Shown in pieces: positions 16,964 through 26,047 of a stretch of DNA of 30,506 nt. Under the pieces are notes generated by a model that worked only from the letters and a program-made list of their open reading frames with translations, was not told the DNA's origin and did no database searches. The stretch covers positions 1 through 30,506 of the forward strand of contig JAVXQD010000027.1 in the NCBI GenBank assembly GCA_036644375.1, read 5' to 3'. The position numbers were made by a program, and so were the translations under genes. Numbering within the stretch: the first letter of the stretch is position 1; each line of letters starts with the position of its first letter. Origin of the DNA: CALWZE01 sp036644375 (GTDB taxonomy: Bacteria > Bacillota > Clostridia > Oscillospirales > Ruminococcaceae).

Positions 16964-19783
16964 TCAGAGCATTTTTTTGAGGAACTGACCGGTGTAGGAT
17001 TCACTGCATGCCGCGATATCCTCCGGCGTTCCCGACGCGACAATATATCCGCCCTTGTCACCGCCCTCGGGGCCGAGGTCTATGATATAGTCGGCAGTTT
17101 TTATGATATCGAGATTATGCTCGATCACAATTATTGTATTTCCCGCATCGACGAGTTTTTGAAGCACCTTTATCAGACGGTGCACATCCGCCGTGTGAAG
17201 CCCCGTAGTCGGTTCATCGAGCACATACACCGTCTGACCTGTGCTCTGCTTGGAGAGCTCACACGCGAGCTTAACCCTCTGTGCCTCGCCGCCCGACAGC
17301 GTGGTGGATGACTGCCCCAGTTTCACATATCCCAATCCTACATCGTGCAGGGTTTTCAGTTTTCGATACAGTCTCGGATAATGCTCGAAAAACTCACACG
17401 CCTCATCAACTGTCATTTCAAGAACTTCATGTATCGACTTACCCTTGTATTTTACCTCAAGCGTCTCGCGGTTATATCTCTTTCCCTTGCAGACCTCGCA
17501 GGGTACATAAATATCGGGCAGAAAGTGCATCTCGATTTTGATAATGCCGTCTCCCTGACATGATTCACAGCGCCCGCCCTTGACGTTGAATGAAAAGCGT
17601 CCCGGCCCGTATCCGCGCATTTTCGCCTCGTTGGTCGATGCAAAAACCTCGCGTATCATTGTGAAAAGGCCTGTGTAGGTGGCGGGATTAGAGCGCGGAG
17701 TTCTGCCGATTGGAGACTGATCGATGCCTATTGCCTTGTCGACATATTCAAGTCCCTTGATTTCCCTGAATTTACCGGGCTTTGTCTTTGCTCCGTTAAG
17801 CTCATAGCTGAGTTTTTTGTAAAGCACCTCGTTTATCAGAGAGGATTTTCCCGAGCCGGACACGCCTGTCACACACACAAAGCACCCGAGCGGAAAATGC
17901 GCATCGACATTCTTCAGGTTATTCTGGGTAGCTCCCAATATTGAGAGCGTGTTTCCATTTCCCTGCCTGCGATTTTTGGGAATCTCTATTTTTTTGCGTC
18001 CCGACAGATATTGTCCCGTGACGGACTCTTTTGATTTCATTATCTCATCAACGGTTCCGCTGAACACAACATGTCCGCCGTCAAGCCCCGCGCCCGGTCC
18101 GATATCGACAATATAGTCCGCTGCGCGCATTGTATCCTCGTCATGCTCCACCACGATAACGGTGTTTCCCAAGTCTCGCAGCCGCTTAAGCGTGGCTATA
18201 AGCTTTGCATTATCCCGCTGATGCAGACCGATGCTCGGCTCATCAAGAATATACAGGACTCCCATAAGCGAGGAGCCGATTTGTGTCGCCAGCCTTATTC
18301 TCTGATTTTCGCCGCCGCTGAGCGTTGCCGCAGCACGTGAAAGAGTGAGATAGCTGAGACCGACATTGTTGAGAAATCCGAGTCGCTCTCTTATCTCCTT
18401 GATAATTCTGTTCGCAATCATCTCATCGCGTTCGGAGAGTTCAAGCTCATCGAACCACTGCAAGCAGTCGCTTATCGACATGCTGCACAGCTCCATTATA
18501 TTCAAACCTCCAACCGTGACCGCAAGCGAGGTCGGTTTCAGCCTCTGACCATGACACTCAGGGCACTCGATGGCACTCATACAGGACTGTATCTCATCGC
18601 GCATCCAATCGCTTGTTGTCTCGCGAAAGCGGCGTTCAAGATTATTTATGATGCCCTCAAACTCGCCCTTGTAGCTTGCGGAGCCATACTCATTTTCTCT
18701 GTGAAGGTCAAGCTGAACGCCATTTGTGCCATATAGGATTACATCCACCGCCTCTTTGGGCAGGTTTTTCACCGGAACGTCAAGCGAGAACTTATAGTGC
18801 TCGGAAAGAGCGTCAAAATACATCTGTGTGATGCTTCCGTCATAATAGCTCCACCCACTCGCCTTTACCGCCCCCTCTTTGATGGTGAGCTTGGGATTGG
18901 GTATTACCATGTCAGGGTCAACCTTGAGAAAGGTTCCGAGCCCCGTGCATTTCGGGCACGCGCCGAACGGGTTGTTGAATGAAAACATCCTCGGCGTGAG
19001 CTCCTCAACGCTGACTCCGTGCTCGGGACACGCATAGCTCTGTGAAAAGAGCATATCCTCGCCGTCAATGATATTTATCATGACCGTCCCGCCGCAAAGA
19101 TTGAGCGCGGTTTCGATTGAATCAGACAGGCGGGATCCGAGTTCACTTCCGATTACAAGGCGGTCAACAACAATTTCTATATTGTGTTTTTTGTTTTTAT
19201 CAAGCTTTATCGACTCGGACAAATCGTACAGATTCCCGTCAATTCTCGCGCGGACAAAGCCCGCTCGGGACGCCGCTTCAAGCTCTTTTATATGCTCGCC
19301 CTTGCGGCCGCGCACCACCGGAGCCATAACCTGAAACTTTGTGCCCTCCGCAAGCTGCATGACCGAATCAACCATCTGATCCACGCTCTGCTGCTTTATC
19401 TCTCTGCCGCAGACAGGGCAGTGCGGCACACCTATGCGCGCGTACATCAAGCGCAGATAGTCGTGGATTTCGGTGACGGTTCCGACTGTTGAACGGGGGT
19501 TTTTCGAGGTTGTTTTCTGATCGATTGATATTGCGGGCGACAGCCCCTCGATGCTGTCGACATCCGGCTTGTCCATCTGACCCAAGAACTGGCGGGCATA
19601 GGACGACAAGCTTTCGATATACCGTCTCTGTCCGTCCGCGTATATAGTGTCAAATGCCAATGAGGATTTACCCGATCCCGATATGCCGGTCATGACAACC
19701 AGCTTGTCGCGCGGAATCGTCACATCGATATTTTTCAGATTATGCTCTCGCGCGCCTTTTACCTTTATAAAATCGTTAGCCAA
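16964..19783 (-). CDS. uvrA: Excinuclease ABC subunit UvrA
   Basis: The 939-residue damage-recognition ATPase of nucleotide excision repair has two ABC modules. The first has Walker A GISGSGKSSLAFD (residues 33 on), a UvrB-interaction region and CPVCG zinc site, and the signature LSGGENQRIRLA. The second has GVSGSGKSSLI, the zinc finger with CESCQGDG and CEVCKGKRYN, and LSGGEAQRVKLA. Length is normal. The start is TTG at 19783 with AAGGA 7 bases upstream. It follows uvrB by 13 bases, so UvrA is made from the uvrB promoter. The stop is followed within about 55 bases by the miaB promoter. Confidence 0.97.
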   Translation of the reverse strand: MANDFIKVKGAREHNLKNIDVTIPRDKLVVMTGISGSGKSSLAFDTIYADGQRRYIESLSSYARQFLGQMDKPDVDSIEGLSPAISIDQKTTSKNPRSTVGTVTEIHDYLRLMYARIGVPHCPVCGREIKQQSVDQMVDSVMQLAEGTKFQVMAPVVRGRKGEHIKELEAASRAGFVRARIDGNLYDLSESIKLDKNKKHNIEIVVDRLVIGSELGSRLSDSIETALNLCGGTVMINIIDGEDMLFSQSYACPEHGVSVEELTPRMFSFNNPFGACPKCTGLGTFLKVDPDMVIPNPKLTIKEGAVKASGWSYYDGSITQMYFDALSEHYKFSLDVPVKNLPKEAVDVILYGTNGVQLDLHRENEYGSASYKGEFEGIINNLERRFRETTSDWMRDEIQSCMSAIECPECHGQRLKPTSLAVTVGGLNIMELCSMSISDCLQWFDELELSERDEMIANRIIKEIRERLGFLNNVGLSYLTLSRAAATLSGGENQRIRLATQIGSSLMGVLYILDEPSIGLHQRDNAKLIATLKRLRDLGNTVIVVEHDEDTMRAADYIVDIGPGAGLDGGHVVFSGTVDEIMKSKESVTGQYLSGRKKIEIPKNRRQGNGNTLSILGATQNNLKNVDAHFPLGCFVCVTGVSGSGKSSLINEVLYKKLSYELNGAKTKPGKFREIKGLEYVDKAIGIDQSPIGRTPRSNPATYTGLFTMIREVFASTNEAKMRGYGPGRFSFNVKGGRCESCQGDGIIKIEMHFLPDIYVPCEVCKGKRYNRETLEVKYKGKSIHEVLEMTVDEACEFFEHYPRLYRKLKTLHDVGLGYVKLGQSSTTLSGGEAQRVKLACELSKQSTGQTVYVLDEPTTGLHTADVHRLIKVLQKLVDAGNTIIVIEHNLDIIKTADYIIDLGPEGGDKGGYIVASGTPEDIAACSESYTGQFLKKML

Positions 19784-19796
19784 TGCAGTTTCCTTC

Positions 19797-21767
19797 CTAT
19801 CTTTGCTGTTGAAGCTTGTTTATTCTGTCGCGAAGCTCGGCGGCATACTCAAATTCAAGTATCTGCGCCGCGTGCTTCATATCTTTTGTCAGGCGCTTTA
19901 TAAGTTCCTCCCGCTCGATTCTGGACAGCTTTTTGCCGTCGAGAGATCTCGCCTTTTCCTTGGAGGAAATCTCAAGAATGGCGCGGACCTCCTTTTGAAT
20001 TGAGGTCGGAACTATCCCGTGTTTTTCATTGTATGCCCTCTGTATCCCGCGTCGGCGCTCGGTCTCGGTTATCGCTCGCTCCATTGACGGCGTGACGACA
20101 TTGGCGTACATAATTACCTGCCCGCTTACATTTCGAGCCGCACGTCCGATTGTCTGCACAAGTGCTGTCTCCGAGCGCAAAAAGCCCTCCTTGTCCGCAT
20201 CTAAAATAGCCACAAGCGATACCTCGGGTATATCAAGTCCCTCTCGCAGGAGATTTATACCGACCAGCACATCAAATTCCCCGAGACGCAGATCGCGCAC
20301 TATTTCCATTCTCTCGATAGTGTCAATGTCATAATGCATATATCTCACCTTGATTTCTCGCTGTTCGAGATATTCGGTCAGGTCCTCTGCCATTTTTTTG
20401 GTAAGTGTCGTGACAAGCACCCGCTCGCCGTTTTCAGTCCGCTTATTTATCTCGGATATCAAATCGTCTATCTGCCCCTCGGTGGGCTTGACAATAATCT
20501 CGGGGTCAATCAGTCCTGTCGGGCGAATGACCTGCTCCACAATTTGCGCAGAATTTTCCCGCTCAAGCGCGGCGGGCGTGGCACTTGTGAAAATCACCTG
20601 ATTTATTCTTCCATAGAACTCATCGAATTTCAGCGGTCTGTTGTCAAAAGCAGATGGCAATCTGAATCCGAAATCCACAAGGTTCTTTTTGCGCGCATAG
20701 TCTCCGCCGAACATCCCGCGAACCTGAGGCAGCATCACATGCGACTCGTCGACAAACATCAAAAAATCCTTTGGAAAATAATCGAGCAAAGTGTACGGCT
20801 CGCTTCCCGCCTCTCTTCCCGACAGGACACGGGAATAATTCTCAATTCCCTTGCACATTCCTATTTCAGAAAGCATCTCAATGTCATACATTGTGCGCTG
20901 CGCAATCCGCTGAGCTTCAATGAGCTTTCCCTGCTCATTGAAATATTTCACTCGCTCGTCCATTTCACCGCGAAGCTCACCCAGCTTTTCCATGAGCACT
21001 CCCTGAGGAATGATATAGTGAGACGCCGGATAGATAGCAACGTGATTCATCGTGCTTATTCGCTCATTTGTGACCGTGTTTATCTCGCTTATTCGGTCGA
21101 TATTATCCCCGAAAAATTCAATTCGGACTGCCTTGTCCGAGCTGTAGACCGGGAACACCTCCACCACATCTCCGCGCACACGAAATCGGTTTCGCTCAAA
21201 TGCAAGGTCGTTGCGCTCATACTGAATCTCAACAAGCTTGCGCAGCAAATCATCCCGCTTCATCTCCATATTCGGGCGCAGCGAGATAACCATGCTTCGA
21301 TAGTCAATAGGATTTCCCAGAGTGTAGATGCAGGACACCGACGCCACGATTATAACGTCGCGGCGCTCGGACAAGGCTGAGGTCGCGGAATGCCTGAGCT
21401 TCTCGATTTCATCGTTTATGGCACTGTCCTTTTCGATATAGGTGTCGGTATTCGGTATATATGCTTCGGGCTGATAATAGTCGTAGTAGCTGACGAAATA
21501 CTCTACCGCGTTGTTGGGAAAATACTCTTTAAACTCAGAACACAGCTGTGCCGCCAGTGTTTTGTTGTGTGCCAAAACAAGTGTCGGACGCTGAACCTGC
21601 TGAATTATATTCGCCATGGTAAAGGTTTTGCCCGAGCCGGTAACCCCGAGCAGGCACTGCTCGCGGTAGCCCTTGTTCAATCCGTCGACAAGCTTTTTTA
21701 TTGCATCGGGCTGATCTCCCGTAGGTTTATATTCCGAAACTAATTCGAAGCGATGCTCTTCACTCAT
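19797..21767 (-). CDS. uvrB: Excinuclease ABC subunit UvrB
   Basis: The 656-residue helicase-like subunit is loaded by UvrA at lesions and then holds UvrC. It has Walker A GVTGSGKTFTMANII (about 40-54) and the beta-hairpin region YYDYYQPEAYIP. DEAD-box-like DESHVMLPQ, helicase motifs VGINLLREGLDIPEV and QTIGRAARN, and a C-terminal UVR motif (about 615-655, MKHAAQILEFEYAAELRD) complete the domain set. ATG at 21767 has GGTGG about 7 bases upstream. It is the first gene of uvrB-uvrA. A candidate LexA box and promoter upstream suggest induction by DNA damage, as known for uvrBA in Bacillus. Confidence 0.97.
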   Translation of the reverse strand: MSEEHRFELVSEYKPTGDQPDAIKKLVDGLNKGYREQCLLGVTGSGKTFTMANIIQQVQRPTLVLAHNKTLAAQLCSEFKEYFPNNAVEYFVSYYDYYQPEAYIPNTDTYIEKDSAINDEIEKLRHSATSALSERRDVIIVASVSCIYTLGNPIDYRSMVISLRPNMEMKRDDLLRKLVEIQYERNDLAFERNRFRVRGDVVEVFPVYSSDKAVRIEFFGDNIDRISEINTVTNERISTMNHVAIYPASHYIIPQGVLMEKLGELRGEMDERVKYFNEQGKLIEAQRIAQRTMYDIEMLSEIGMCKGIENYSRVLSGREAGSEPYTLLDYFPKDFLMFVDESHVMLPQVRGMFGGDYARKKNLVDFGFRLPSAFDNRPLKFDEFYGRINQVIFTSATPAALERENSAQIVEQVIRPTGLIDPEIIVKPTEGQIDDLISEINKRTENGERVLVTTLTKKMAEDLTEYLEQREIKVRYMHYDIDTIERMEIVRDLRLGEFDVLVGINLLREGLDIPEVSLVAILDADKEGFLRSETALVQTIGRAARNVSGQVIMYANVVTPSMERAITETERRRGIQRAYNEKHGIVPTSIQKEVRAILEISSKEKARSLDGKKLSRIEREELIKRLTKDMKHAAQILEFEYAAELRDRINKLQQQR

Positions 21768-21881
21768 TATGCCACCAATCGATAATCACTTTTTTATATG
21801 TTTATTGTGTCTGTTACGGCTTGAATTAAACTGATTTTTTCATTCTGTTTTACATAATTTACAGCAATATACAGCAATTTA

Positions 21882-21910
21882 ATTGTATCACGAAAATAAT
21901 AAAAAGAAAA
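21882..21910 (-). promoter_or_regulatory. Weak candidate promoter for uvrBA
   Basis: On the minus strand TACAAT (21882-21887) lies 17 bases after the poor -35 TTTTCT (21905-21910), giving a leader of over 100 bases before uvrB. A short direct repeat of the ACAGCAAT type (21861-21878) lies just downstream of the expected start site. The promoter is placed mainly by its -10 box. Confidence 0.35.
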
Positions 21911-21917
21911 GAAAAAT

Positions 21918-21931
21918 CGAACATTTGTTTT
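21918..21931. promoter_or_regulatory. Candidate LexA (SOS) box upstream of uvrBA
   Basis: CGAACATTTGTTTT fits the Gram-positive LexA/DinR operator core GAAC-N4-GTTC with one mismatch (GTTT). It lies directly upstream of the candidate -35 and about 150 bases before uvrB, a gene pair that is SOS-controlled in Bacillus. The site is not a perfect palindrome, so this is a candidate only. Confidence 0.5.
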
Positions 21932-21960
21932 TAACCTGAAAAGGAGAAGGCGCAGGTTAA
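21931..21960. terminator. Inverted repeat downstream of radC (possible terminator)
   Basis: TTAACCTG (21931-21938) and CAGGTTAA (21953-21960) form a perfect 8-bp stem around a 14-base purine-rich loop, starting 22 bases after the radC stop. No clean U-run follows on the minus strand, so termination may be weak. It could separate radC from uvrBA. Confidence 0.45.
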
Positions 21961-21982
21961 CTTTTAAGCCGCCCGCGCCGTT

Positions 21983-22687
21983 TTAAACTATATTCAGTTG
22001 TTCCTTTATGCTGAAAACCACACCGGCGTCAGCCATTGAGACTGCAAATCTCTCCCCGACAACTATATGGTCGCTGAGCTTGACATCAATAAGGTTCAAG
22101 GCCTTCATTATTGTCGAAGTAGCCGCAATATCGTCTTCCGACGGCATTGCAACTCCGTTCGGGTGATTGTGAGTGACTATTACCGAGCTTGCCCTGTGAA
22201 GCGTTGCAAGCTCGACAATTCTTTTTACCGATACCGCCGTCTGCGATATGCTCCCGCGGGTGATTTCGGGGCAATTGATCAGCTTCAGCTTTGAATCAAA
22301 GCACATCAAATAGCTCACCTCGCTCTGCTCGCCCACAAAAAGCGACTGAGCGTATTTCATCGCAACGGACGATGATGCCGCGACAAATCCCTTGCGATAT
22401 TTTTGCGCCTCATAGTACGCATAACTCTCGAAAATCACTTTGAGCTGGGCGGCGGTATTTTCTCCTATGCCATCGACCTGCAAGAGGCTTGTATAATCCG
22501 CCTCAAGCACCTTGTCAAAGCTGCCGTATCGCTCTATCAGCCTGTGGGCAAGTTCGTTTGTATCTCTGCGCGGGATTGAGAATGTCAAAATCAATTCAAG
22601 CGCTATATGAGGCTCAAAATCCTTCAATCCGCTCTTTACAAAGCGGGTTTTAAGCCGTTGTCTGTGTCCGTCATGAATTGAACTCAT
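21983..22687 (-). CDS. radC: RadC/JAMM-domain protein
   Basis: The 234-residue protein has N-terminal helix-hairpin-helix-like elements (ELILTFSIPRRDTNELAH, LLQVDGIGENTAAQLKV) and a C-terminal RadC domain with the JAMM metalloprotease-type motif HNHPNGVAMPSEDD plus a conserved glutamate upstream. The family was named for DNA repair but that role is disputed; a metal-dependent hydrolase is predicted by fold and its substrate is unknown. ATG at 22687 has GGAG 8 bases upstream; a TTG one codon earlier is less suitable. It is transcribed toward uvrB and is divergent from the second RluA gene. Confidence 0.92.
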   Translation of the reverse strand: MSSIHDGHRQRLKTRFVKSGLKDFEPHIALELILTFSIPRRDTNELAHRLIERYGSFDKVLEADYTSLLQVDGIGENTAAQLKVIFESYAYYEAQKYRKGFVAASSSVAMKYAQSLFVGEQSEVSYLMCFDSKLKLINCPEITRGSISQTAVSVKRIVELATLHRASSVIVTHNHPNGVAMPSEDDIAATSTIMKALNLIDVKLSDHIVVGERFAVSMADAGVVFSIKEQLNIV

Positions 22688-22908
22688 CAAATACGCTCCA
22701 TCCGCTACAGTTACTTTACAGCATTCTTATAATAATATATACTGGCAAAACAAGCCGCCCGAGAAGACAGCATTTAATCAGTGGACTCCGCACAGGATTT
22801 CACGGGGCAAAAAGCCATTTAAAAACAGCTGTCACGGGCAGTTTTCGCCATGTCCTACACACATTATATACTATGTCACATAAAAAATAAAATAGGCAGA
22901 AGTGAACC

Positions 22909-23874
22909 ATGAAAAGTTTTGTTATAACCTCCTCTGATGATGGCATACGCCTCAATCGATTTCTCGAAAAGGTCGTCCCCGCACTCAAGCTGACCCTTCT
23001 TTATAAATATCTGCGCACCAAGCACATCAAGCTCAACAGAAAAAGCTGTGAGGCCTCCACACGACTGTGCGAAGGGGATTTGCTGGAGCTATATATTCCC
23101 GATGAGTTCTTCGAGCAGCAAAAGAAACAGCCCGACTTTATGCGCGCTTCCGGAAACTTATCGATTTTGTATGAGGATGAAAATATTGCTTTGCTGTATA
23201 AGCCCGCCGGCTTGCTTGCTCACGAGGATAAAAGCTCTTTCGGTGATACTCTTGTGAATCGCTTTTTGCGACATCTGTATGAGCGCGGTGACTATTCTCC
23301 CGACAGCTCAACTTCGTTCACTCCGGCACTGTGCAACCGAATTGACCGCGGAACCGAGGGCATTGTGCTTGCGGGAAAAAGCTCACAGGCGGTTTCCGCC
23401 CTGAACAAAATCATTAAAGAGCGTAGAATCGTGAAAAAATATCTCTGCGTGACTGTGCTCAAGCCGCCCAAAGACGGCGTATACCGAGCATACCTGTTAA
23501 AAGATGAGAGTGAGAATAAGGCAGAGGTAAAAAGCACTCCCTTCGGCAGTGCCAAGGAGATAAAAACAGGCTTCACTCTACTTGAAGAAAGAAATTCGCT
23601 GTATCTGGTCGAAGCTGAGCTTTTCACGGGCCGCACACATCAAATCCGTGCGCATCTCGCATTTTTAGGTGCTCCGATTTTGGGGGATATCAAATACGGA
23701 AGCAAAAAGCTCAATAAAAGATATAGCGAAAGTCGGCAGCTTTTATGCTCCTACAGTGTACAATTTCGGCTGAGCGAAGACGAAGATGAGCTTTTGTATT
23801 ATCTCAACGACAAAACTTTCGCAAACAGGAATATCGATTTTGTCAATAAATATTTCAAGGGGATAAGGCTGTGA
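22909..23874 (+). CDS. RluA-family pseudouridine synthase (second copy)
   Basis: The 321-residue protein has an N-terminal S4-like domain (RLNRFLEKVVPALK, LRTKHIKLNRKSCE) and the RluA catalytic domain. That domain contains LLYKPAGLLAHED, the catalytic CNRIDRGTEGIVLAGK segment and GRTHQIRAHLAFLGAPILGD. The residue before the RID core is Asn instead of the more usual His. It most resembles RluC-type enzymes that modify 23S rRNA, but the target uridine is not visible from sequence. The SD is weak (AGAAG about 6 bases before the ATG). The gene stands alone, divergent from radC across a 221-base gap that shows no further gene, and convergent with feoB. Confidence 0.92.
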   Translation: MKSFVITSSDDGIRLNRFLEKVVPALKLTLLYKYLRTKHIKLNRKSCEASTRLCEGDLLELYIPDEFFEQQKKQPDFMRASGNLSILYEDENIALLYKPAGLLAHEDKSSFGDTLVNRFLRHLYERGDYSPDSSTSFTPALCNRIDRGTEGIVLAGKSSQAVSALNKIIKERRIVKKYLCVTVLKPPKDGVYRAYLLKDESENKAEVKSTPFGSAKEIKTGFTLLEERNSLYLVEAELFTGRTHQIRAHLAFLGAPILGDIKYGSKKLNKRYSESRQLLCSYSVQFRLSEDEDELLYYLNDKTFANRNIDFVNKYFKGIRL

Positions 23875-23940
23875 CATACAATTTCGCTTGTCTGCCTTCT
23901 AAAGCTTTTCGTGGGCAAGGGATATCGGTTTTTTGGATAT

Positions 23941-24045
23941 TTATGATTTCAAAAGCGGGACTTGTTTGATATACCGAGCGCCACCGAGCTTTTGGCTGCC
24001 TGTTCTGCTTGTTTTCGGTGCCGGGCTTTCTGCGGGTGCAGTCAT
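23941..24045 (-). CDS. Possible 34-aa ORF directly after feoB
   Basis: An ATG immediately follows the feoB TAG stop and opens a 34-codon frame rich in Pro, Ala, Ser and Lys/Arg, with no Cys and no membrane helix. Small genes often follow feoB (FeoC or Cys-rich membrane proteins), but this peptide resembles neither. No separate SD is present, so it would depend on re-initiation. It may equally be chance coding in the 3' untranslated region. Confidence 0.2.
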   Translation of the reverse strand: MTAPAESPAPKTSRTGSQKLGGARYIKQVPLLKS

Positions 24046-26046
24046 CTATCTCATAAGCAGCCCGCCGATATTGTAGACGGCAAATGCTATCAGCCACGCA
24101 ATGGCAGTCTGTGAAAGCATTGCCAAAAATGCGCTGACTGCGCTTCCTATCTCTCTTTTGATTGTCGCAACCGCTGCGATGCATGGCATGTAAAGTAAGG
24201 TGAACACCAGAAATGCATATGCCGACAGCGGTGTGAATATCTCGCTCAGCTCGGTTCCCGACGAGGACACAAGGACATTAATTGTGCTTACAACCGCCTC
24301 TTTTGCACTCAAGCCTGTGATAAGCGCGGTTGATGCCCTCCAATCTGCAAAGCCAAGCGGTGCAAAAGCAGGGGCGATAAGCTTCCCTATGGCTGCAAGC
24401 ATACTTTCACCTGCATCTGCAACAATCCTCAGCGAAAAATCGAATCGCTGCAAAAACCACACTAAAATCGACGCAATAAAAATAATCGTGAACGCCTTTA
24501 CCAAAAAATCCTTTGCGCGCAGTCGAATTGTCATCAGGACGTTTTTTGCAGATGGGAACCTGTATGCCGGCAGCTCCATGACAAATGGGACAGGGTCGCT
24601 TTTGAATACCGTGTTTTTAAAAAACAACCCGTACAGCACTCCCACCGTCATGCCGAGTATATAGAGTGATATCAATACGAGTGCCTTATGCTTTTTAAAA
24701 AACACCTCCGTGAACATTGCATATATCGGGAGCTTTGCACTGCACGACATAAATGGCACAAGCAGTGCTGTCATCTTTCTGTCACGCTCGCTCGGAAGTG
24801 TACGTGTTGCCATGATTGCGGGCACACTGCATCCGAATCCAATCAGCATCGGCACAAACGAACGTCCCGACAGCCCTATTTTGCGAAGCAGCTTATCCAT
24901 AATAAACGCTACACGCGCCATATAGCCTGTGTCCTCAAGAATTGAAAGCATAAGAAACAGCACCAGTATAGTCGGCAAAAACGACAGCACACTGCCCACC
25001 CCGACAAATATTCCGTCGGTTATAAGGGAATGCAGCATCGGTGCAACCGAGATTTTTGTCAATAGTCCGTCAGCTCGAGCAGAAAGCCATGCAATAGCAA
25101 ATTCAGTGCTTGCGGAAAGCTTTGACCCGATTATTCCGAATGTAAGCCAAAAAACCGCAAGCATGATTAAAAAAAATATCGGGAGCGCAAAATATCTGTG
25201 CGTCAAAACCGCATCTATTTTCACCGATCTTCTCTGTTCTCGAGATTGCTTTCCTCTTTTGAAGTTCGATCTGCACAGTTTATCGATAAAGCCATATCGC
25301 ATATCCGCAATCGCGGCCTCCCTGTCTGTGCCAAGCTTTCGTTCCATTTCACGGATAATCGCTTCTATAGCACCTTTTTCACGTAGGCCGAGCTGCAAAA
25401 GCTCCTCCGTAAGCTCATCTCCCTCGACTATTTTCGCAGCTGCATAAAAAGCTGACAGTTTTTTTGCAATAGCCCTTGCCTCTATCAGCTGAGCTACCTG
25501 TTCTATTGCTCTTTCGGACACACCATTATAAAAAAAGCTGCGACATGCTTTGCTTTTGCTTTGCACTGTCTCCTTGCAGGCGGCTATAAGCTCGTCTATA
25601 CCGTCATTTTTCACAGCGGTTACCGGAACAATTTTTATCCTTAAGTTTTTTTCAAGCCCATTAATATCGATAAAGTAATTGTTTTTTTTCACCTCATCCA
25701 TCATGTTCAGCGCCATGACCAAAGGTATATCAAGCTCCAAAAGCTGCAATGAAAGATAAAGACTTCTCTCCGGGTTTGTAGCATCTACAATATTTATTAT
25801 GGCATCGGGACGTTCGCAAAGCAGAAAGTCCCTTGTAACCACCTCCTCCGACGTGTATGGAGAAAGCGAATATATTCCCGGCAAATCCGTCACTGTGACA
25901 TCCGGACTGCCCTTTACCACACCCTCTTTTTTCTCAACCGTAACACCCGGGAAGTTGCCCACATGCTGATTTGAGCCGGTCAGTACATTGAACAGGGTAG
26001 TTTTTCCGCAGTTCTGATTTCCGATTAAAGCAAGCCTATATCCCAT
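24046..26046 (-). CDS. feoB: Ferrous iron transporter FeoB
   Basis: The 666-residue Fe2+ permease has an N-terminal G domain: G1 GNQNCGKTT at residues 9-17, VGNFPGVTVEKKEG covering G2, G3 DLPGIYSL, G4 NMMDE. A guanine-dissociation-inhibitor helical region (about 170-270) follows. The membrane part has the two conserved Cys-containing Gate segments, GFGCSVPAIMATRTL and MSCSAKLPIYAMF, which line the Fe2+ path. Length is normal. GAGG lies 8 bases before the ATG, and feoA ends one base upstream, so the pair is cotranscribed and coupled. It supplies iron under anoxic conditions, when Fe2+ is soluble. Confidence 0.97.
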   Translation of the reverse strand: MGYRLALIGNQNCGKTTLFNVLTGSNQHVGNFPGVTVEKKEGVVKGSPDVTVTDLPGIYSLSPYTSEEVVTRDFLLCERPDAIINIVDATNPERSLYLSLQLLELDIPLVMALNMMDEVKKNNYFIDINGLEKNLRIKIVPVTAVKNDGIDELIAACKETVQSKSKACRSFFYNGVSERAIEQVAQLIEARAIAKKLSAFYAAAKIVEGDELTEELLQLGLREKGAIEAIIREMERKLGTDREAAIADMRYGFIDKLCRSNFKRGKQSREQRRSVKIDAVLTHRYFALPIFFLIMLAVFWLTFGIIGSKLSASTEFAIAWLSARADGLLTKISVAPMLHSLITDGIFVGVGSVLSFLPTILVLFLMLSILEDTGYMARVAFIMDKLLRKIGLSGRSFVPMLIGFGCSVPAIMATRTLPSERDRKMTALLVPFMSCSAKLPIYAMFTEVFFKKHKALVLISLYILGMTVGVLYGLFFKNTVFKSDPVPFVMELPAYRFPSAKNVLMTIRLRAKDFLVKAFTIIFIASILVWFLQRFDFSLRIVADAGESMLAAIGKLIAPAFAPLGFADWRASTALITGLSAKEAVVSTINVLVSSSGTELSEIFTPLSAYAFLVFTLLYMPCIAAVATIKREIGSAVSAFLAMLSQTAIAWLIAFAVYNIGGLLMR

Positions 26047-26047
26047 G

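Noticed and set aside
16867..17061. Longer N terminus for MiaB reaching into uvrA
   Set aside because: Would start upstream of the miaB promoter and overlap uvrA coding; the extra residues do not resemble MiaB.
20334..21380. Long open frame on the plus strand (348 codons) opposite uvrB
   Set aside because: Antisense to conserved uvrB codons, no family resemblance and no SD; caused by codon bias of the real gene.
23887..23934. Possible terminator after the second RluA gene (CTTG...CAAG, then six T)
   Set aside because: Stem of about 4 strong pairs with G-U pairs and a distant T-run; too weak to call.
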